Assembly (NCBI RefSeq): GCF_000701825.1
Contig: NZ_JNJY01000003.1
Location: 1-64,000 of the forward strand
Reading direction: 5' to 3'
Source of the DNA: Mycoplasma collis ATCC 35278
GTDB lineage: Bacteria > Bacillota_I > Bacilli_A > Mycoplasmatales > Metamycoplasmataceae
DNA length: 64,000 nucleotides
Position numbers and translations under genes: made by a program. The notes beneath the pieces are model-generated. The model was not told where the DNA came from and did no database searches. It saw nothing but the letters and a program-made list of their open reading frames with translations. Positions 24,850 to 35,469 of the stretch are shown piece after piece. Each line of letters begins with the position of its first letter. Position 1 is the first letter of the stretch.

Positions 24850-25311
24850 ATGAATAAAAAAAATAAAAAAAATTTAGATCATTTAACTGAGTTACAGTAC
24901 AAAGTGACTCAAGAATCTTATACAGAAGCACCTTTTAATAATAAATATAATAGTCATTATGAAAAAGGGATTTATGTAGATGTAGTTGATGGAAGGGCTT
25001 TATTTTTATCGGATGATAAATTCGATTCTAAAAGTGGCTGACCTTCATTTACAAAACCAATTACTAAAGATGTACTATTAGAATTTGATGATCCAAAAAG
25101 CCCTAAAATTGAAGGCTTAATTTATAAAGAAATAAAATCTAAAGATGCTTTATCACATCTTGGACATGTTTTTAATGATGGACCTAAAGACAAAGGTGGA
25201 ATGAGGTATTGCATTAATTCAGCATCACTCAATTTTATACCTTATGATAAATTAGAAGAAAAAGGTTATGGAGAATATAAAAAATATTTTAAAACTAAAA
25301 AGGAGAATTAA
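24850..25311 (+). CDS. msrB: Peptide-methionine (R)-S-oxide reductase
   Basis: Repairs oxidised methionine; 153 residues. Motifs: KFDSKSGWPSF (Trp by TGA), [10 protein letters not shown], and the catalytic cysteine in [12 protein letters not shown]. The first of the two CxxC zinc motifs (normally GIY.C..C) reads GIYVDVVDG, so this is a zinc-less form. First gene of the SirTM operon; its stop overlaps the next start (TAATG). AAAAGGAATTT precedes ATG 24850. Confidence 0.95.
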
Positions 25312-25643
25312 TGAAAAAGATTTATAACTTTTTAATAATTGAAAAAAAAGATGATATTTACGTAATTTATCCGTCTGCTGAATTGCAAGATGATTTAGGA
25401 ACAGCAGGATATTTAGAGTATGAGAATAAAAATAAAATAAAAAAGGGTGAAATCATTTTAAAAGTCGAAGCTTCAAAAGCTATTTTAAATCTTAAATCAC
25501 CAATAAGTGGAAATATAGTTGAAATTAATAAAAAAGCAATTGAAAACCCAAGTCTTATTAACTCATATAAAATTGAAGATAATTGAATTATAAAACTTAA
25601 AGATGTTGATAAAAAAGAGTTTGAGCAACTAGAAGATTATTAA
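25311..25643 (+). CDS. GcvH-like lipoyl carrier protein (GcvH-L)
   Basis: 110 residues, a single lipoyl domain. The lipoylation lysine is K56 in [30 protein letters not shown] and [11 protein letters not shown] are the conserved flanking turns. No other glycine-cleavage genes are here. In SirTM operons of staphylococci and streptococci a GcvH-like protein is lipoylated by a dedicated ligase and then ADP-ribosylated by SirTM; gene order here supports the same role. Ribosome-binding site AAAAGGAGAAT. Confidence 0.9.
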
Positions 25644-25644
25644 T

Positions 25645-26520
25645 ATGGATTTAAACATTGAAAAAATTAAAATATTAATCGATGAAGCAGAAGCAATTGT
25701 TGTAGGTATTGGTTCTGGAATGACTAATGCAGATGGAATTAGTTACTATGGTGAAAGATTTAAAGAACAATTTAATGATTTTATTGAAAAATATAAATTT
25801 ATAGATATGCTCCAAGCTTCAGTTTATCATTTTGAAGATTGACAAACATATTGAGCATTCCATTCTCGTTTCATTAAAATGAATTATTATGAGCAAAATG
25901 TTTCTGATTCTTTTTTTAATTTAAAAACAATTTTAGAAAATAAAAATTATTTTATTGTTACAACAAATTCAGATAGTTCTCTTCATAAATCTAATTTTGA
26001 TTCAAAAAAATATTTTTATATTCAGGGGCAATATAATTTAATGCAATGTTCCAAAAAATGTAATAACAACTCTTGAGAAGATCGAGAATTAATTTATAAA
26101 ATGGTAAATGAACAAAAAAATTTAAAAGTTGCTGAAAATTTAATTCCCAAATGCTTATTTTGCAACTATCCTTTAGAAGTTTATAAACGGAATAAAGGTG
26201 ATGTATTAGTGGAAGATGAAAATTATAAAATAGCTAAAAAAAGATATTTAGATTTTGTAGAACAAAATAAAAATAAAAAAATTTTATTTTTAGAAATAGG
26301 ATGTGGTAATATAACTCCACAATTTATAAAGTGAGAGTTTTGAAGATGAACTGAAGAAAATCCTTTGGCTAAGTATTTAGTTTTAAATCAAAAACAATAT
26401 AGAATTGATAAAGCAATTTTAAATCAAACATATTTTGCTAATGATGATATAAAAATATTGCTTAAATCATTAGCTGAAGTATATAAAAAGGAAAAATATG
26501 ATAATAATAGAACCTGTTAG
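25645..26520 (+). CDS. SirTM-class ADP-ribosylating sirtuin
   Basis: 291 residues. Rossmann start [21 protein letters not shown] (NAD binding, diverged GAG.S), TTNSDSSLH (N108, D110), and YIQGQY where the catalytic His of deacetylase sirtuins is replaced by Gln127. Zinc ribbon cysteines C135 and C139 (CSKKC) pair with a CLFC motif further on. The Asn/Gln pattern is the mark of SirTM enzymes, which ADP-ribosylate the lipoylated GcvH-L. It has at least eight TGA Trp codons. It overlaps lplA by 23 bp. Confidence 0.88.
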
Positions 26521-27532
26521 AAATGGTAAATATATTGGCGATGGCGCTTATCATATGGCCATGCAAGTATGAATTTTAGAAAATTATTTTAATTTAGGAT
26601 TTAAAGATCAAACACTAGTTTTTCCATATATTTCAGATCCTCATGTTCAAATTGGTTATTTCCAAAATCCAAAGGTTGAAATAAATGAAAAATATTTCGA
26701 AAAAATTCAAGTAGTTAGAAGAGATACTGGTGGAGGAGCTATTTATCTAGATCGTAACTCAGCTTGTTTTTGTTTTATAATCCCATTAAAAAACCAAGAA
26801 CAATATAATATTGATTATCAAAAATTTTATGAACCTGCTATAAAAGCATTAAATTCAATAGGTGTTAAAAATGTTTATCAAAAAGGAAAAAATGATTTAA
26901 CAATTAATGATAAGAAAATATCAGGAGCTGCACTTATGATTAAAGATAATTTAATGTGAGGTGGTTTTTCACTTTTATATGATATTGATTATAAAGCGAT
27001 GGAAGAAATTTTGAAAGTTAATTCAAAGAAAGTTGAATCTAAAGGAATCAATTCAATTAGACAAAGGGTAGATAAAATAAAAGATCATCTAGATAATAAA
27101 TTTAATAATTTAACTATTGATGAATTTAAAAACCAATTTTTAAAAAAAATTATTGGCGATAAAAAAATGGAATATTTTTACTTGGAAGAAAAGCATTGAA
27201 AAAAAATCGATGAATTAGTTGCTGAAAAATATAAAAATTGAAATTGAACTTATGGCTTAAGCCCTAGATATTCATATAATCGTGAAAAAAGATTTGATAC
27301 AGGTACAATTAACGTTTCGCTAGAAATAGAAAATGGCACAATAAAACAAATAAAAATTAGCGGCGATTTCTTTTTAGCAGCTAATAAGAAAATTGAAGAT
27401 ATTGAAAATATTTTATTAAATTGCCAGATAAAAAAAGATGTTCTTATTGAAAAATTAAAAATCATTAATTTTGAAAATTTCTTTTTAAAACCAATTGAAA
27501 TAAATAAATTTGTTGAATTTATTTTAAATTAA
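26498..27532 (+). CDS. lplA: Lipoate-protein ligase (LplA2 type)
   Basis: 344 residues. Conserved VRRDTGGGAIYLD (residues 73-85) and NDLTINDKKISGAALM with the catalytic lysine, plus the C-terminal accessory domain (SPRYSYNREKRF and a conserved GDFF). It attaches lipoate or octanoate to GcvH-L. TGA Trp codons throughout. The start lies inside sirTM and the stop overlaps the next gene (TAATG). Confidence 0.93.
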
Positions 27533-28719
27533 TGAAAACAAAAACTGAATATAAAAAATTATTTTCTAAAATAAAATTAAAAAATAATATTTTAGAAAAT
27601 AGATTTGTTTTATCACCTATAACACTTAATCTTGCAACTAAATCTGGTTTTGTAACAGATGAAGAAATCAATTATGCACTAAAAAGAGCAAATAGCGCCC
27701 CTTTATCAATAACAACTGGAGCTAATGTTAATGAACAAGGTAAATTATTTCATAATGGAATAGCGGTTAGTAATTTAAAACAAATTAAATCATTAAAAAA
27801 ATTAGCAAGCGCTATGAAATCACAAGGTTCAAAAGCAATTTTGCAATTAATTCATTCAGGGAGATTTGCTATGGCCGCCTTAGATAAATTTGGTTACACT
27901 AAAGGTCCAAGCGCTTTAAAATTAAATTTTCCTTATGAGCATCAAGTGTATGAACTAACAAAAAAAGAAATTAAAAAAACTATATTAGACTATCAAAAAG
28001 CAACAATTATTGCAATTGAAGCAGGTTTTGATGGAATTGAAATTTCATCAGCTCAAAGATTATTACCACAAGCTTTTTTTTCCAAAAATGAAAATAAAAG
28101 AAATGATGAATATGGAAATCAAAATCTTGAAAATAGATCAAGATTTACATTAGAAATTTTTGAAGCTATCAAAAAAACAATTGATCAAAAAGCTAAAAAA
28201 GATTTTATTTTAGGTTACAGAGCAACACCTGAAGAAATAATAGCACATGATATTGGTTATGATTTTGATGAATTTATAGAATTTTTAAAAAGTTTATATA
28301 ATAAAACACCTTTTGATTATTTAGCTTTAGCTTCCTGAGGAAAAGATGTATATAAATCTAAAGTTAGAACGGGGATTAAATATAAAAATAAATTATGAAC
28401 TGAAACAATAAAAAAAGAATTTAAAAATCAATTTTTATTAATGATAAATGGTTCGATAAATAATTTAGAAAAAGCAATGGAAGCAATAAAATATTGTGAC
28501 TTAGTTGGTTTATCATCAGTATTTATTGCAGAACCTGATTTTGTAAAAAAAATCAAAAACTTAGAATTTGATAAAATAAATTTAAAAATAGATGAAAATA
28601 ATTTTGATAAATTAGCCATCCCAAAAAATAGCTTTAAATATATAACGAATTTTTTAGATTTTGGTGAAAGTTTACCTAATTCATCTCGAGATAATTTAAA
28701 AAAGAACGAAAAAAAATAA
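27532..28719 (+). CDS. Old-yellow-enzyme family NADH-dependent flavin oxidoreductase
   Basis: 395 residues, FMN-binding TIM barrel. Motifs: RFVLSPITLNLAT at the N terminus, LQLIHSGR, a GFDGIEISSA strand (usual GFDGVEIH.AHGYL) and NRSRFTLEIFEAI. The usual His-x2-Asn substrate pair is not conserved (SSAQRLL). Similar flavin oxidoreductases occur in extended SirTM operons of lactobacilli and streptococci. Last gene; a strong terminator follows. Confidence 0.88.
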
Positions 28720-28737
28720 TTTTTTAAATTAACAAAA

Positions 28738-28784
28738 ATAAAAAACCGAATTTTATTTTTTCTTTTAAAATTCGGTTTTTTATT
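28738..28784. terminator. Bidirectional terminator between the convergent OYE and M60 genes
   Basis: AAAAACCGAATTTTA and TAAAATTCGGTTTTT arms around a T-rich loop, with A run upstream and T run downstream. It serves both converging transcription units. Confidence 0.9.
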
Positions 28785-28804
28785 TATTGCTTTTGTTCAA
28801 GTCT

Positions 28805-31555
28805 TTAAGCTTGAGTTTCTTCATCTTCATCATCATCATCATAATTATGTTTAGCTACAAAATTAAATTCTTCAGATTTTAAACTTTTATTTAATTTATA
28901 ATCATAAGTAACAACATAGTATTTTCCAGATGGAGCTCCAGGGATTTTGATTTTAGGTTTTCTACTATAACGAATTAATTCATCATTTAGATAAATTAAA
29001 TATGCAATTGTTGATTCGTTTTTATCTTTTAAATCAATAGTTACATCAATTCTATCAGTGAAAAATTCTGCGACTACAGTAGGATCTTCAAATTCTTCAA
29101 ACTTTACTTCAGGTTTAGTTGCTTCATCATATAAAGGAATTTTTTTAGCCCTCAATAAATCAGCCATTACTGTGTAGAATTCTATTGGTTTATCTAATTT
29201 TGGGTATTTAGAGGCAAAATCTTTTAAATTTTGTGGCGCATTTTTATTGCCAAAACGTTCTAAAATTTCAACAAAATTATAACCACTTACTAAAGTTAAA
29301 AAATATAAAATTTTAAGTTCTTGACCAATTTTAATATGCTTATCAACTACTAAAGGTTTTTTATGTTTTACATCATTATGTTTATCTTCATCTTCATCAT
29401 CATGATCCATAGAATGATCATGGAATGCAGGGTCTGTTTCTCCCTTTTCTTCTTGTTGATGTTTTGGATCTATTGGTTTTATTTGAGATAAAAATGTAGT
29501 ATCATAATTTTTCTCTCTAATAGTTCTTGTAATTGCACCATAAAGCCCAAATTTATTTACTGATTTGGCAAAATCTTTATTATAAAAATTATATTTGGTG
29601 AAATCATAATTTGAATAATCATGATATTTAAAATAATTCATAACTAATCATCAAGTGTAATATCTTGAAGAACCATTACTAGGATTATCGAAAAAATCAA
29701 TTTTAGTTTTATCTCTATTTCTTGATAAAAATTTTACATTTATATTTTCAGAAAGTTGATTATCAAATTCTTTTGCGTTTCTTCCAACCCTCGGATGAAA
29801 CTTTTCATTATAATATTTATAAATTGCATTATTATCAGTATCATGATTTTTGGGTTTAATAGTAGCTTTATCACTTAATATTTCTCTAATAAATAGCTCT
29901 TTTCTTCCTTCAATAGAAAAAATATTATTTGATATTTCAGGTATAGTAATAAGATCGTTATCAACTGTATGAGCAAATTCATGAACTGTTGGTCAAGAAT
30001 ATAATGAATCATAATCTCCAGCAATAAATTTAAAAATTTTACCACCTACTCCATCTTCACTTCTAAGGTTGATAATTCTTTCTCAAGCAAAAAAATCAGT
30101 TCCGAATGTTTTTGAAAAATCTTCTCCAGATGTTAAATGTACTTTAGTTCTTACAATTCCATTAGCATTATCATTAGGATCAATTGTTTCATAACCATCA
30201 AAAAATCTTAAAAACCTTAATCATTCATGTAATTTACTTGCATATGTTTCAATAAATTCATATGCTTTTTCTTTATTATCTAATTTTAAATATTTAAAAT
30301 AAGTATTATAAGCAATAGATGCAGCAAGTGATATTTGGAAAGCCCCTTGATCTTTAAAATTAAATTCTAAAATAGTCATATTAGCTAATTTTTTCTCGCT
30401 AATATTGTTATTATAATCTTTTAAATCTTGCAAGTATTCTCAAAATTTTTCTTTGTAATCTTCATCATTATAATGATATGTAAAATGAGTGTGTTTCCCG
30501 AGATATTGTTCTCATCCATCAGTTTCAAAATTAATTTCTACATTATTTCCTGTTTCATTAATGATATAAATCATAAATGGATAAGGATCATCTTTTAAAT
30601 CTAAATTAAATGTGTTGATTCCATTTTCAAGCGAATGTCTTCTTAATAAATATTGATTATATTTATTCTCTTTAATTTTATAAACTGGACTGAATGCTAA
30701 AATTAAATTATTATTTATATTTTCACCCTTAACATCTAATGTCAATTTATTTTCAATTCCTGATTTTAAATAATAACCAGTTATTTCTGTGTTAAAATAT
30801 TTTCAGTGTTGCACAGATCTTGTATTTTCAAAATGTGCTGGAACTGAAGGTTTTGTTTTTACAATTCCATTATTGTTATTAACAAAAATATCTTCTACAA
30901 AAAAATTAATATTTTTATCTTTTAAATCGTTTTCATAAGACCCATAAAAAATTGAAAGAACTTTATAATTAACATTTTTTAAAATTTTATCCTTTGAAAA
31001 GTTAAATTGGACATTTTTAGTACTTTGATCATAAATTCCATCTAAATTATTTAATTCATTATTTTTTTCATTTTTAACTTTAAGAGTTAATTTTCTATTA
31101 TTTAATTTTTCTATGTTAGATAAAAATACCAAACCTGATTCTACATTATTAATATTATGTAATTTTTCTTTAAATGTAAATGTAGGTTCAAAATCTAATA
31201 ATTTTTCATTAGAATCTTTATTGTCATTTGATTGTTCATTATTTCCATTAGTTTTGTTAGGATTTGTTTCAATAGGAGGCGTTTTTTGTCCTTGATCAAC
31301 TTCATCAATTGGATCAGTTGAATTTGTCGGATTTAAAACATCTTCATCTTTTTTAGTATCATCAATTGGTTTTTGTGGTTCTTTTTTGGTATCATCAATT
31401 GGATTTTGCGGCTCTGGTATCGTATTATCAAACATATCATTTGTTTGTTTATTTTTTAACACAACTATTGGAGTAACGATACCAACAGTTGTCAGTGCAG
31501 ATACAGATATTAAACTTAAAATAATAGCATTTTTTTTAGTGATTTTTTTGGACAT
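28805..31555 (-). CDS. M60-like surface metallopeptidase
   Basis: 916 residues. A 30-residue hydrophobic N-terminal segment (no lipobox Cys) is followed by a Pro/Asp-rich linker with the repeat PIDDTKKEPQKPIDDTKK, suggesting a membrane-anchored surface protein. The region after about residue 255 (TGYYLKSGIENKLTLDV) matches the start of the M60/enhancin-like domain. Zinc site HEFAH is at 525-529 and PEISNNIF follows, like the EVTNN signature of M60. C-terminal region has an acidic/His stretch (AFHDHSMDHDDEDED). M60 enzymes in other bacteria cleave mucin-type glycoproteins; that substrate is inferred. At least nine Trp are TGA. Confidence 0.82.
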
Positions 31556-31568
31556 AAAATTATTTTAC

Positions 31569-31585
31569 TTTTTTTTTTTTTTTTT
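31569..31585 (-). repeat. A17 homopolymer in the M60 promoter region
   Basis: On the minus strand, 17 consecutive A (T17 on plus), ending 13 nt before the ATG at 31555. It is followed by GTAAAATAATTTT, where TAAAAT may serve as -10 for a nearly leaderless transcript, with TTTTGT directly upstream of the tract as a possible -35. In M. hyorhinis vlp genes an A tract in this place switches expression. Confidence 0.6.
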
Positions 31586-31700
31586 ACAAAATAAATGCTA
31601 AAAAATATAAGATTTTTTTAAAAAAAAATAAACAATATTTACTTTTTAGTTAAACATTGCTTATTTAAATTTGAATATTATTTTTTTTGAAAATGAAATT

Positions 31701-32246
31701 TTAAATTTTATCTAAATATTTTTTATCAAAAATTCCAATATAAGGAAGATTTCTCATTTTTTCTTTTACATCTAATCCAAAACCTACTAAAAATTCATTT
31801 GGACAAACAAATCCTGATTTATCTGCTTGGAATTTATTTTTTCTTCCAGCTGGTTTATCTAAAAGAGTTAAAACTTTTAATGAATTAGGTTTTTTGTATT
31901 TTAATAATTCATAAACTTTTTCAATTGTAATTCCCGAGTCGATTATATCTTCAATAATTAAAACATCTTTACCTTTGATATCATATGCTAAATCCATTAT
32001 AATTTTAACAGAACCTGTAGAATCAATTCCACCTTCATATGATGATAACGTCATAAAATCAATAATATGATCAACTTTAATATTTTTAATTAATTGAGCT
32101 AAAAAAGGAATACTCCCTTTTAATAAACCAATTAAAACTAAATTTTTTGAATTTTTATATGTTTCATCAACTCAATTGGCTAATTCTTTGATTTTATTTT
32201 CAATTTGTTCTTGACTATATAAAACTTTTAATATTCTTTTGTCCAT
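31701..32246 (-). CDS. hpt: Hypoxanthine(-guanine) phosphoribosyltransferase
   Basis: Purine salvage: IMP/GMP from base and PRPP, 181 residues. PRPP loop VLIIEDIIDSGITIEKV, MTLSSYEGG, and C-terminal GFVCPNEFLVGFGLDV are conserved. ATG 32246 follows GGTGATATGCATTT; a -10 TATAAT is just beyond the rsmI terminator. Confidence 0.96.
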
Positions 32247-32288
32247 AAATGCATATCACCACTTTTTTTAATAAATATTATAATAAAA

Positions 32289-32316
32289 ACTGCAAAATAA
32301 AAAAATTTATTTTGCT
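32289..32316 (-). terminator. Terminator overlapping the rsmI stop codon
   Basis: GCAAAATAAA and TTTATTTTGC arms around a T-rich loop, followed by AGTTTTTATT on the minus strand. The 5' arm contains the TAA stop of rsmI. Confidence 0.7.
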
Positions 32317-33026
32317 TTAACTAGATGCTTATATTTATTTTCTTTTATTTTTTTAATTTTTAATGATTTTATTTCAAAAGTAATTGTATATTCACCTTTA
32401 ATTATTTCAGGTAATTGTTCTAATATTTTTTCAGGTGTACCAAAATAATATTTTTCATATAATTTTGTCATTTCTTTAGTTAAAAAAACTTCTATATTAT
32501 TTTCAAATATTAATTTTAAATCTTCTAAAGTTTTTTTTAATTTATATGGTGATACATATGCAATATAAATACCCTCATTTAAATTCTTTAATTCTTTTTG
32601 TCTTTGATTACTTTTATCTTTTAAAAAGCCTAAAAAAGTAAAATTTCCTTCAAAGGGAGATAAAATATATGAACTAGAAAATGCAGTAGGTCCTGGAATT
32701 ATTTCAACATTAATATTTAACTCATGACATTTTTTTATTAAAATATTACCAGGATCAGAAATTTTTGGCATTCCTGCATCTGAAATAAGTGCTATTTTTT
32801 TTTCTTTTTTAAATAATTCTAAAATAAAACTCGAAATTTTTTTTTCATTAAATTTATGATAGCTTATAAGTTTTTTATTTTTTATGTTATAGTGATTTAA
32901 AAGCTTTAAACTATTTCTTGTATCTTCACATAATATTATGTTTATTTCATTTAATGTCTCAAGTGCTCTAATAGTTATATCTTTTAAATTACCTATAGGT
33001 GTTCCGATTATATATAATTTATTCAT
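32307..33026 (-). CDS. rsmI: 16S rRNA (cytidine1402-2'-O)-methyltransferase
   Basis: SAM-dependent methyltransferase of the SUMT-like fold, 239 residues. LYIIGTPIGNLKDITIRALETL, CEDTRNSLKLL, ISDAGMPKISDPG and IPGPTAFSSSY are the family motifs. ATG 33032 two codons earlier is an alternative. It overlaps the end of holB by 8-14 bp. The C-terminal part usual in longer homologues is short here. Confidence 0.96.
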   Translation of the reverse strand: MNKLYIIGTPIGNLKDITIRALETLNEINIILCEDTRNSLKLLNHYNIKNKKLISYHKFNEKKISSFILELFKKEKKIALISDAGMPKISDPGNILIKKCHELNINVEIIPGPTAFSSSYILSPFEGNFTFLGFLKDKSNQRQKELKNLNEGIYIAYVSPYKLKKTLEDLKLIFENNIEVFLTKEMTKLYEKYYFGTPEKILEQLPEIIKGEYTITFEIKSLKIKKIKENKYKHLVKAK

Positions 33027-33939
33027 TTTCATTTTGATTTAAAATTTCATTTATTTTTGCAATAAAATAAGTTTTTTTAATTGAAAAATTTAAATTATAG
33101 TTTAAATTTTTTTCAAATTCTTCAATTAAAATTAAAATTTTAGTTATTTTTTTTTGATTTAAATAGTTGTGATTATTAATTTTTTTCAAAGTTTTTAAAT
33201 CTAAAATTAAATCATTATTAATATTATTATTAAGTTTTAGATTTAAAAATAATTTTAATAAGCTAAAAATAATTTTTTCTGATTTTTGCTCAAAATTTTC
33301 AGTTAAATAAATTAAAAAATTTATTAATTTTTCACTTTTAATAAAATTTAAAAATCTATTAATTAATAGATTAATTTTTTCAATATTATATGCTTCAATT
33401 TCGGTTTTATTTTCAAATAAATATAAATATATTTTCTTTTCAATAATTAAATCATTATTATTAATAAATTCATTAAATTCTTGATCTTTTAATTCTGATC
33501 TACAGTTAATAACAAAACTTCTAGATAAAATAGTTTTTAAAATTTTTTTACTATTTTTTGAAGTCATTATTATAAAAACATCATTATAAGGTTCTTCGAT
33601 AAATTTTAAAAGCGAGTTTAAAACTGATATATGCAAACTTTCAATATTTTTAATAACTAAAATTTTAAATTCATTTTTCTGATTTTTTAAAGAAAAATTA
33701 TGAATAATATTATCAAAAACATTTTTATTTATATTTTCATTTAAAGCGTCTAAAACATAACTATAATTTTGGATATTTGCAATTTTATTTATATTTTTAT
33801 TTGTAATTTGCGAAATTAAAAAAAGCAAATTTTCATTTATAGAATTTTCGTTTTCAGAATATAAAATTCAAGAATGAAAAAAATGATTAGATTTAAAAGC
33901 GTTATAAATGATTTTTTTTGAAATTGAATTTTCTTTCAT
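33019..33939 (-). CDS. holB: DNA polymerase III delta' subunit-like protein
   Basis: 306 residues, clamp-loader fold. N-terminal HSWILYSENENSINENLLFL takes the place of the P-loop but lacks a Walker A lysine, as expected of delta'. KILVIKNIESLHISVLNSLLKFIEEP matches the conserved V.I.e.a..mt..AaNALLK.LEEP. Rest is Lys/Asn-rich and diverged. It sits 2 nt upstream of rsmI's overlap and 2 nt after tmk, the standard order tmk-holB-rsmI. Confidence 0.9.
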
Positions 33940-33941
33940 GA

Positions 33942-34568
33942 TTATTTTTCTATTATTTTAATAAAATATTCTTTTACTTTTTCAAAAACATTTTCAATTG
34001 TATCATCACCATCAACAACGATAAATTTTTCTTTATTTTCATCAGCTAATTGATCATAACAATCTGAAACTCTAGTAAAAAAATCTAAATTGTTTTTTTC
34101 TATTCTATCCATTTCATTTCTTTGCTGACTAATTCTTTTTTTTGATAAATCAGCTGGTATTTTTAGCAAAAAAGTAAAATCAGGATAAGTTTTTTCAATT
34201 ACCAAATCGTTTAATTTTTTGATTTTTTCAACGCCTATATTATTCCCAGCGCCTTGATATGCAATTGAAGAGTGAACAAATCTATCACATATAACAATTT
34301 TATTGTTTTTTAAAGCTGGTCAAATTACTTTTTCAATATGCATTCTTCTTGCAGCTGAAAACAAAATAGCTTCAGAAAAAAAATCAATATTATTATTTTT
34401 ATCTAATAATATTTCTCTAATCTTTTCAGCTTCTTTTAAATTTTCCCCACCAGGTTCTCTTGTAAAAATAAATTCTTTTTTTGGAAAATAACTTGGAAGA
34501 AAAGTTTTTAATTTATCAATAATTGTGCTCTTGCCACAACCATCTAACCCTTCAAAAGAAATGAACAT
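33942..34568 (-). CDS. tmk: Thymidylate kinase
   Basis: Phosphorylates dTMP to dTDP; 208 residues. P-loop FEGLDGCGKST, FTREPGGENL, and DRFVHSSIAYQGAG with the conserved Arg/Tyr/Gln are intact, with Trp at a TGA (34317). Adjacent to holB. Confidence 0.96.
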
Positions 34569-34595
34569 TTAAACCCCTTAATTAATTTATTTTTT

Positions 34596-35174
34596 TTATT
34601 TAATTTCTTTACGATTTTCAATTGATTCTTTTATGGAAAAGCTATCCATGTAATCAATTTTCGAACCAACAGGAATACCAAATGCAATTCTAGAAATTTT
34701 AATTTTATTATTATTTTCAAGTAGAAAAGCACCAATATAATTAGCATATGTAATTCCTTGAAGTGTTGGTGAAAAAGAGATAATTATCTCTTGATTATTT
34801 TTAGTTTGTTCAAGTAATAAAAACATATCTTTTTCAACTTGTTTTTTATCTTCTAAATTAAAAACAAAATATTTACCATCAAATATTTTATCTTTTTCCA
34901 TTTTGATAACATCATTATCACTTTCAACTAAAAGAATTTTTCTAGAACGATTTAAATCAAGACAAATGTCACATTTAACATTTTTAGTTATAAAATTACA
35001 ACTTGAACATTTATTCAAATTTTGATTTAAATTTTTCATAGAATTAATTAAAGAATCGAGTTCTTTGTAATCTAAATTTAAAATATAAAAAGCAATTTTT
35101 TCTGATTGCTTTTTACTTAAACCGGGAATTTTTTTTAAATTTAAAATCAATTCTTCATATTCGTTGCCAAACAA
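34596..35174 (-). CDS. recR: Recombination protein RecR
   Basis: 192 residues. N-terminal LKKIPGLSKKQSEKIAFYIL (HhH), zinc finger CSSCNFITKNVKCDIC, then a Toprim domain (ILLVESDNDVIKME...) ending IPVGSKIDYMDSFSI. The start is TTG at 35174, with AAAGGGG 9 nt upstream; no ATG is nearby. It lies 3 nt after ybaB, in the common dnaX-ybaB-recR order. Confidence 0.93.
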   Translation of the reverse strand: MFGNEYEELILNLKKIPGLSKKQSEKIAFYILNLDYKELDSLINSMKNLNQNLNKCSSCNFITKNVKCDICLDLNRSRKILLVESDNDVIKMEKDKIFDGKYFVFNLEDKKQVEKDMFLLLEQTKNNQEIIISFSPTLQGITYANYIGAFLLENNNKIKISRIAFGIPVGSKIDYMDSFSIKESIENRKEIK

Positions 35175-35177
35175 TTT

Positions 35178-35453
35178 TTATACCCCTTTAGGTAATAATT
35201 CATCATGTTTTTCATCCAACTCTTTTAAAGCTTCGTTTAAAGTAATAATAATGAGATCTTCTAATGTCTCTTTATCTTCTGGATCAATTAATGCAGGGTT
35301 AATGTTTAAAGATTTAATTTGTCTATCTCCATAAAGCACTAGTTCAATTCCTTGTTTTGAAAAAGAAAATTCTTTTTCTTTTAATTCATCTTGTTTTTTA
35401 GCTAAATCTTTTTGCATTTTTTTAGCTTGTTTCATTAATTCTTGTATATTCAT
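35178..35453 (-). CDS. Nucleoid-associated protein, YbaB/EbfC family
   Basis: 91 residues: N-terminal helix NIQELMKQAKKMQKDLAKKQ and C-terminal helix with DLIIITLNEALKELDEK; the middle strand carries the GIELVLYGDRQIKSLNI pattern of the family. ATG 35453 is preferred over an upstream in-frame codon inside the dnaX-ybaB gap. Binds DNA as a dimer. Confidence 0.93.
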   Translation of the reverse strand: MNIQELMKQAKKMQKDLAKKQDELKEKEFSFSKQGIELVLYGDRQIKSLNINPALIDPEDKETLEDLIIITLNEALKELDEKHDELLPKGV

Positions 35454-35469
35454 TTTTATTCTCGCTTTC

